From Gracilaria gracilis (taxonomy: Eukaryota > Rhodophyta > Florideophyceae > Gracilariales > Gracilariaceae): DNA of 64,000 bases. This document shows, piece after piece, positions 61,594 through 64,000 of the stretch (positions are counted from its first letter, which is position 1; the number at the start of each line of letters is the position of its first letter). A program made the position numbers and the translations under genes. The stretch lies in the NCBI GenBank assembly GCA_030374805.1, contig JARGSG010000013.1, forward strand, positions 1,054,001 to 1,118,000, read 5' to 3'. The notes under the pieces are model-generated. The model saw nothing but the letters and a program-made list of their open reading frames with translations, was not told the origin of the DNA and did no database searches.

Positions 61594-64000
61594 CGTCCTG
61601 CCTACTACAAGCTTACCACTCTAGCCCATCTTGAAGGTGTGGTGGGAAAGGGCATCTTTGCAAGACCGTGTATAAATAAGGCCCAATTGTATCAGTATCG
61701 TGAAGGACTTAATCGTCTCCAGTGTCTGTCTTGGAGGAGAGATAGCCCAGGCCATTCTTAATGTTGACATTAATTCAGCTCGAACCGCAGCCAGCTGGTT
61801 TCGTGACGTGTTTGGAGGCGACTTCTACCTCGAAGTACAGGATCACGGGAGTGAGGAGGATAAGAAAGTTAACCCCGTAATGATACAGTTATATAAAGAG
61901 TTGTCAATTAAGGATATTGCTACCAACGAGAGTCATTTCACCAGTTGCCATTGGGGGGTCATTCAGAAGCATCGTGGACTTGATTAACCGTGTTGACTTG
62001 CGAATACTGAACAAGAGAGCAATCGCCGCTCTCATTCAAGCTGGGACATTTGATGAGCTTCATTCTCTCTCTCTCTGTTTATGAGTGCACTAGCTCAATT
62101 ATGGCTTGGTGCAGAACGTTTCTGCTCAAAGAAACGCTCTCTCACCAGAAAGGCCAACACTCTAACGGGCTGTTGGCCCGAAAGATGTTGGCCTCCTTTG
62201 GAGACTCGATCGCAGATCCGTTTCGCTTCTCCTCACGAGAGGGAAGTCAGGCACACCACGTGAAGGCGGATCGCATGTGCCCGAGCTTCATTCAAATCGC
62301 AGGGTTATGCTTGAGGAGTTCGAAGGTTTGTTGACATTGCGGCGCAGACTACGTGACAAGAAGAAAAGGTGGGAGAGCAAGGAAACAGCACGGGAAGATA
62401 TAGAAGAGCTAATCGAGCTGGAAAGAACGGCATGGGAAGGGGCAACAATTGAGTTGGCCCGTGCTAGCGAGGAACGCCCAGATTTTACTGATTTGAACGT
62501 CTTTCTGGGGAGAAGGCATCCATAGGATTCTACGCCTCAGGTCACCCCCTTGAGGACCTAAAGGAGGTTGCGAAGTTTCTTGGATGTACACGAGTCGATT
62601 TCGTTGTCGGAGAAGTGGCCGACACTAGTTATGAGTTAAGCGGATCGGAGAGGCCGGAGTCAACCGCTCCTACTCTTCCAAATGGCGCCCAGGTTATGAT
62701 CTTGTCTTGTGTGACTGAATTAAAGAAGGTGACAACTGCAAAGGGAAGGAAAATGGCTAGATGGATGATTGAAGATTCGACAAGTCGTGTGGCTGGCGTT
62801 GTGTTTCCGGGCCAATACGAATTGGTCGAACAAACGATACATTGCTCTTTGAGTGCGGAGGACTTGAGCAACCAAGAGGCGGACAGCGATGAATCAGATT
62901 CACAACATGTAGTTCAAGGAGATGTCAGAGTGGTTGTATGGGGGAAAATAGACAGAGAATCGTCTGGTACAGTTCAAGTGATCGTTGATGACGTACAACG
63001 AGTTGAGGACGTCCGCGCCGTCGTCGTAACAGCGAGATATAGTTCGATGCGATCGAAAGCTGAACGTTTAGATGTTCTCAGGAGCATTGCCAAAGATGTT
63101 CTAGGAGAAAGATATCGTGGAGAGGATAGAAATGACATTCACACCGAAAGGCGAAGATGGATTAAATCCAAACCCCTGCACGAAAAGAATCGAGTGCCGC
63201 TTCTGCTTCGCTTTCTTGATGAAGATGGTAACACAGTATCGATAACAAATGTTGGGAACGATTCCCATCGAAAAGCGAAGCACTTGTCGCTGAGCTGCAA
63301 AGAGAAACAGGGTTGGAATGTGTGGAGATCTCGGTGTCCGATAATTTAGCAGATATTACAGGCAGTTTCATGCTAAGTTTCGATGACGTGGATGATCGGA
63401 ATGAGATGAACACTATGCGTCAACATACAGCTACAGCTGCAGAGAGTACCGTACCTCATGGTATACAGGAACCTCGAGAGGAGGTTTCCGATGAAGAGTT
63501 CGTACCAGTACCCAGAGAATGTAGCAGCGACAAAACTGATGATCATTCCCCGCCCCAAATGGAAGAGTTTTATGCATCTTCATTAAGTGTTCAGGATACT
63601 TCCGCTACCATAATTCCTATGGACAAGGAAACACAAGAACTAGCGAGTGCAACGAGGCCATCACCGGAAACTGTGATTAATACGAGAGCCCAAGAGTGTG
63701 AGCGCCCAATTCATTCATGCAGCGAGGCTGACATGGGGTGGAGCAGTAACAAAAGAAAGGCAGTGATCAACAGTATGAAGTGGATTTCAAGGCGCGACAC
63801 CTTTGCCGAACACGTTTTCTGCGCCGGACCACGAATGAACGACTTTGCTCCTTCAGATTCTTTCCTACGATACAGTGACGAGGCAAAGTCTTCTCTTCTT
63901 ACTGCGCCACGCGAGGATGAGCCAGTTCGAGCCCAACTTGAAGCAAACTTGTATACTACTACTCTCGATTCGCAGGTGCAGCATCTTGCCGAAGCACGAC
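61594..64000 (+). pseudogene. dnaE-like: DNA polymerase III alpha subunit (DnaE-like), palm deleted, frameshifted, runs off window
   Basis: PHP domain end: [34 protein letters not shown] (61594-61705), then after a shift [31 protein letters not shown] and IATNESHF (61700-61945). Directly after (61968-62084, another frame) comes the thumb-side motif LNKRAIAALIQAGTFDEL. In E. coli DnaE about 590 residues, including the three catalytic Asp (401, 403, 555), lie between these two points; here they are absent. Further parts: an unusual charged helical stretch (62277-62525), IGFYASGHPLEDL (62525-62565), the OB-fold region (KVTTAKGRKMARWMIEDSTS, 62720-62800) and a C-terminal frame open to the window end. 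At least four frameshifts. C-family polymerases are bacterial, so this is a transferred or organelle-derived relic. Confidence 0.8.
63232..63999 (+). CDS. Open frame at the 3' end of the DnaE relic, incomplete
   Basis: A frame without stops from 63232 to the window end (256 codons), in a different frame from 62615-63349. From about 63262 it reads SKSEALVAELQRETGLECVE, which fits the end of a DnaE C-terminal domain, and then an extension of about 210 residues (DEEFVPVPREC, KWISRRDTFAEHVFCAGPRM) that I do not recognise. A long open, ordinary-composition frame suggests recent decay or that part of it is still read. The end lies outside the window. Confidence 0.5.

Noticed and set aside
61594-64000. 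Bacterial contig contamination as the source of the DnaE region
   Set aside because: The region is continuous with the cassette repeat at 60369-60755 and is frameshifted and deleted, which fits a relic better than live bacterial DNA. It cannot be excluded without reads.

Overview
This is a eukaryotic nuclear window built almost wholly from transposable-element sequence and decayed genes. I see no intact, recognisable host housekeeping gene. The chromodomain gypsy elements, the tyrosine-recombinase-like proteins with a core-binding type N-terminal half, and the mixed GC-rich elements in AT-rich spacers suggest an algal or protist genome. My best guess is a multicellular red alga of the Chondrus type, held at low confidence because no rRNA, plastid or diagnostic host gene is present.

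Layout. 0.4-1.4 kb: purine-skewed sequence with two overlapping, unrecognised ORFs. 1.7-4.3 kb: a 5'-truncated, broken Ty1/copia element on +. 4.3-11.7 kb: a 5'-truncated Ty3/gypsy chromovirus on + (element A), which keeps its pol, chromodomain and 3' LTR. 11.7-17.05 kb: AT-rich spacer holding a solo gypsy LTR (14347-15201, target duplication CCAAT). 17059-40096: a full-length older gypsy element on - (the outer element, target duplication CATTT). Its 5' LTR was split by a second full-length gypsy element on + at 28370-39820 (the nested element, target duplication CTAGT). 40.1-42.3 kb: AT-rich spacer with a decayed gene. 42.5-61 kb: a cluster of tyrosine-recombinase-like genes (YR-1, YR-2 twice, YR-3 and a variant of YR-3) together with fragments of an aminoglycoside-phosphotransferase-fold (APH) gene. 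The order APH - YR-3 (-) - YR-2 (+) is repeated in tandem, and a 5.36-kb part of it (47364-52722 and 55010-60368) is almost identical. 61.6-64 kb: a broken gene for a bacterial-type DNA polymerase III alpha subunit (DnaE) that lacks its whole catalytic palm and runs off the window.

How the parts relate. The gypsy elements read LTR - gag - protease - RT - RNase H - integrase - chromodomain, and all three then carry an extra long coding frame on the opposite strand between pol and the 3' LTR. That antisense frame (about 570-750 codons) is conserved between two diverged gypsy families and in all three copies is broken mostly by nonsense codons rather than frameshifts. It is the best candidate here for an undescribed component. 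The second candidate is the tandem APH/YR-3/YR-2 cassette, which holds a cluster of perfect palindromes and an inverted repeat in a divergent promoter region, and which has exchanged the C-terminal part of one recombinase.

Limits. All homology calls are by eye from family motifs. Boundaries marked by LTR ends and target duplications are firm; those of the recombinase cassette, the copia element and the 5' end of element A are not.
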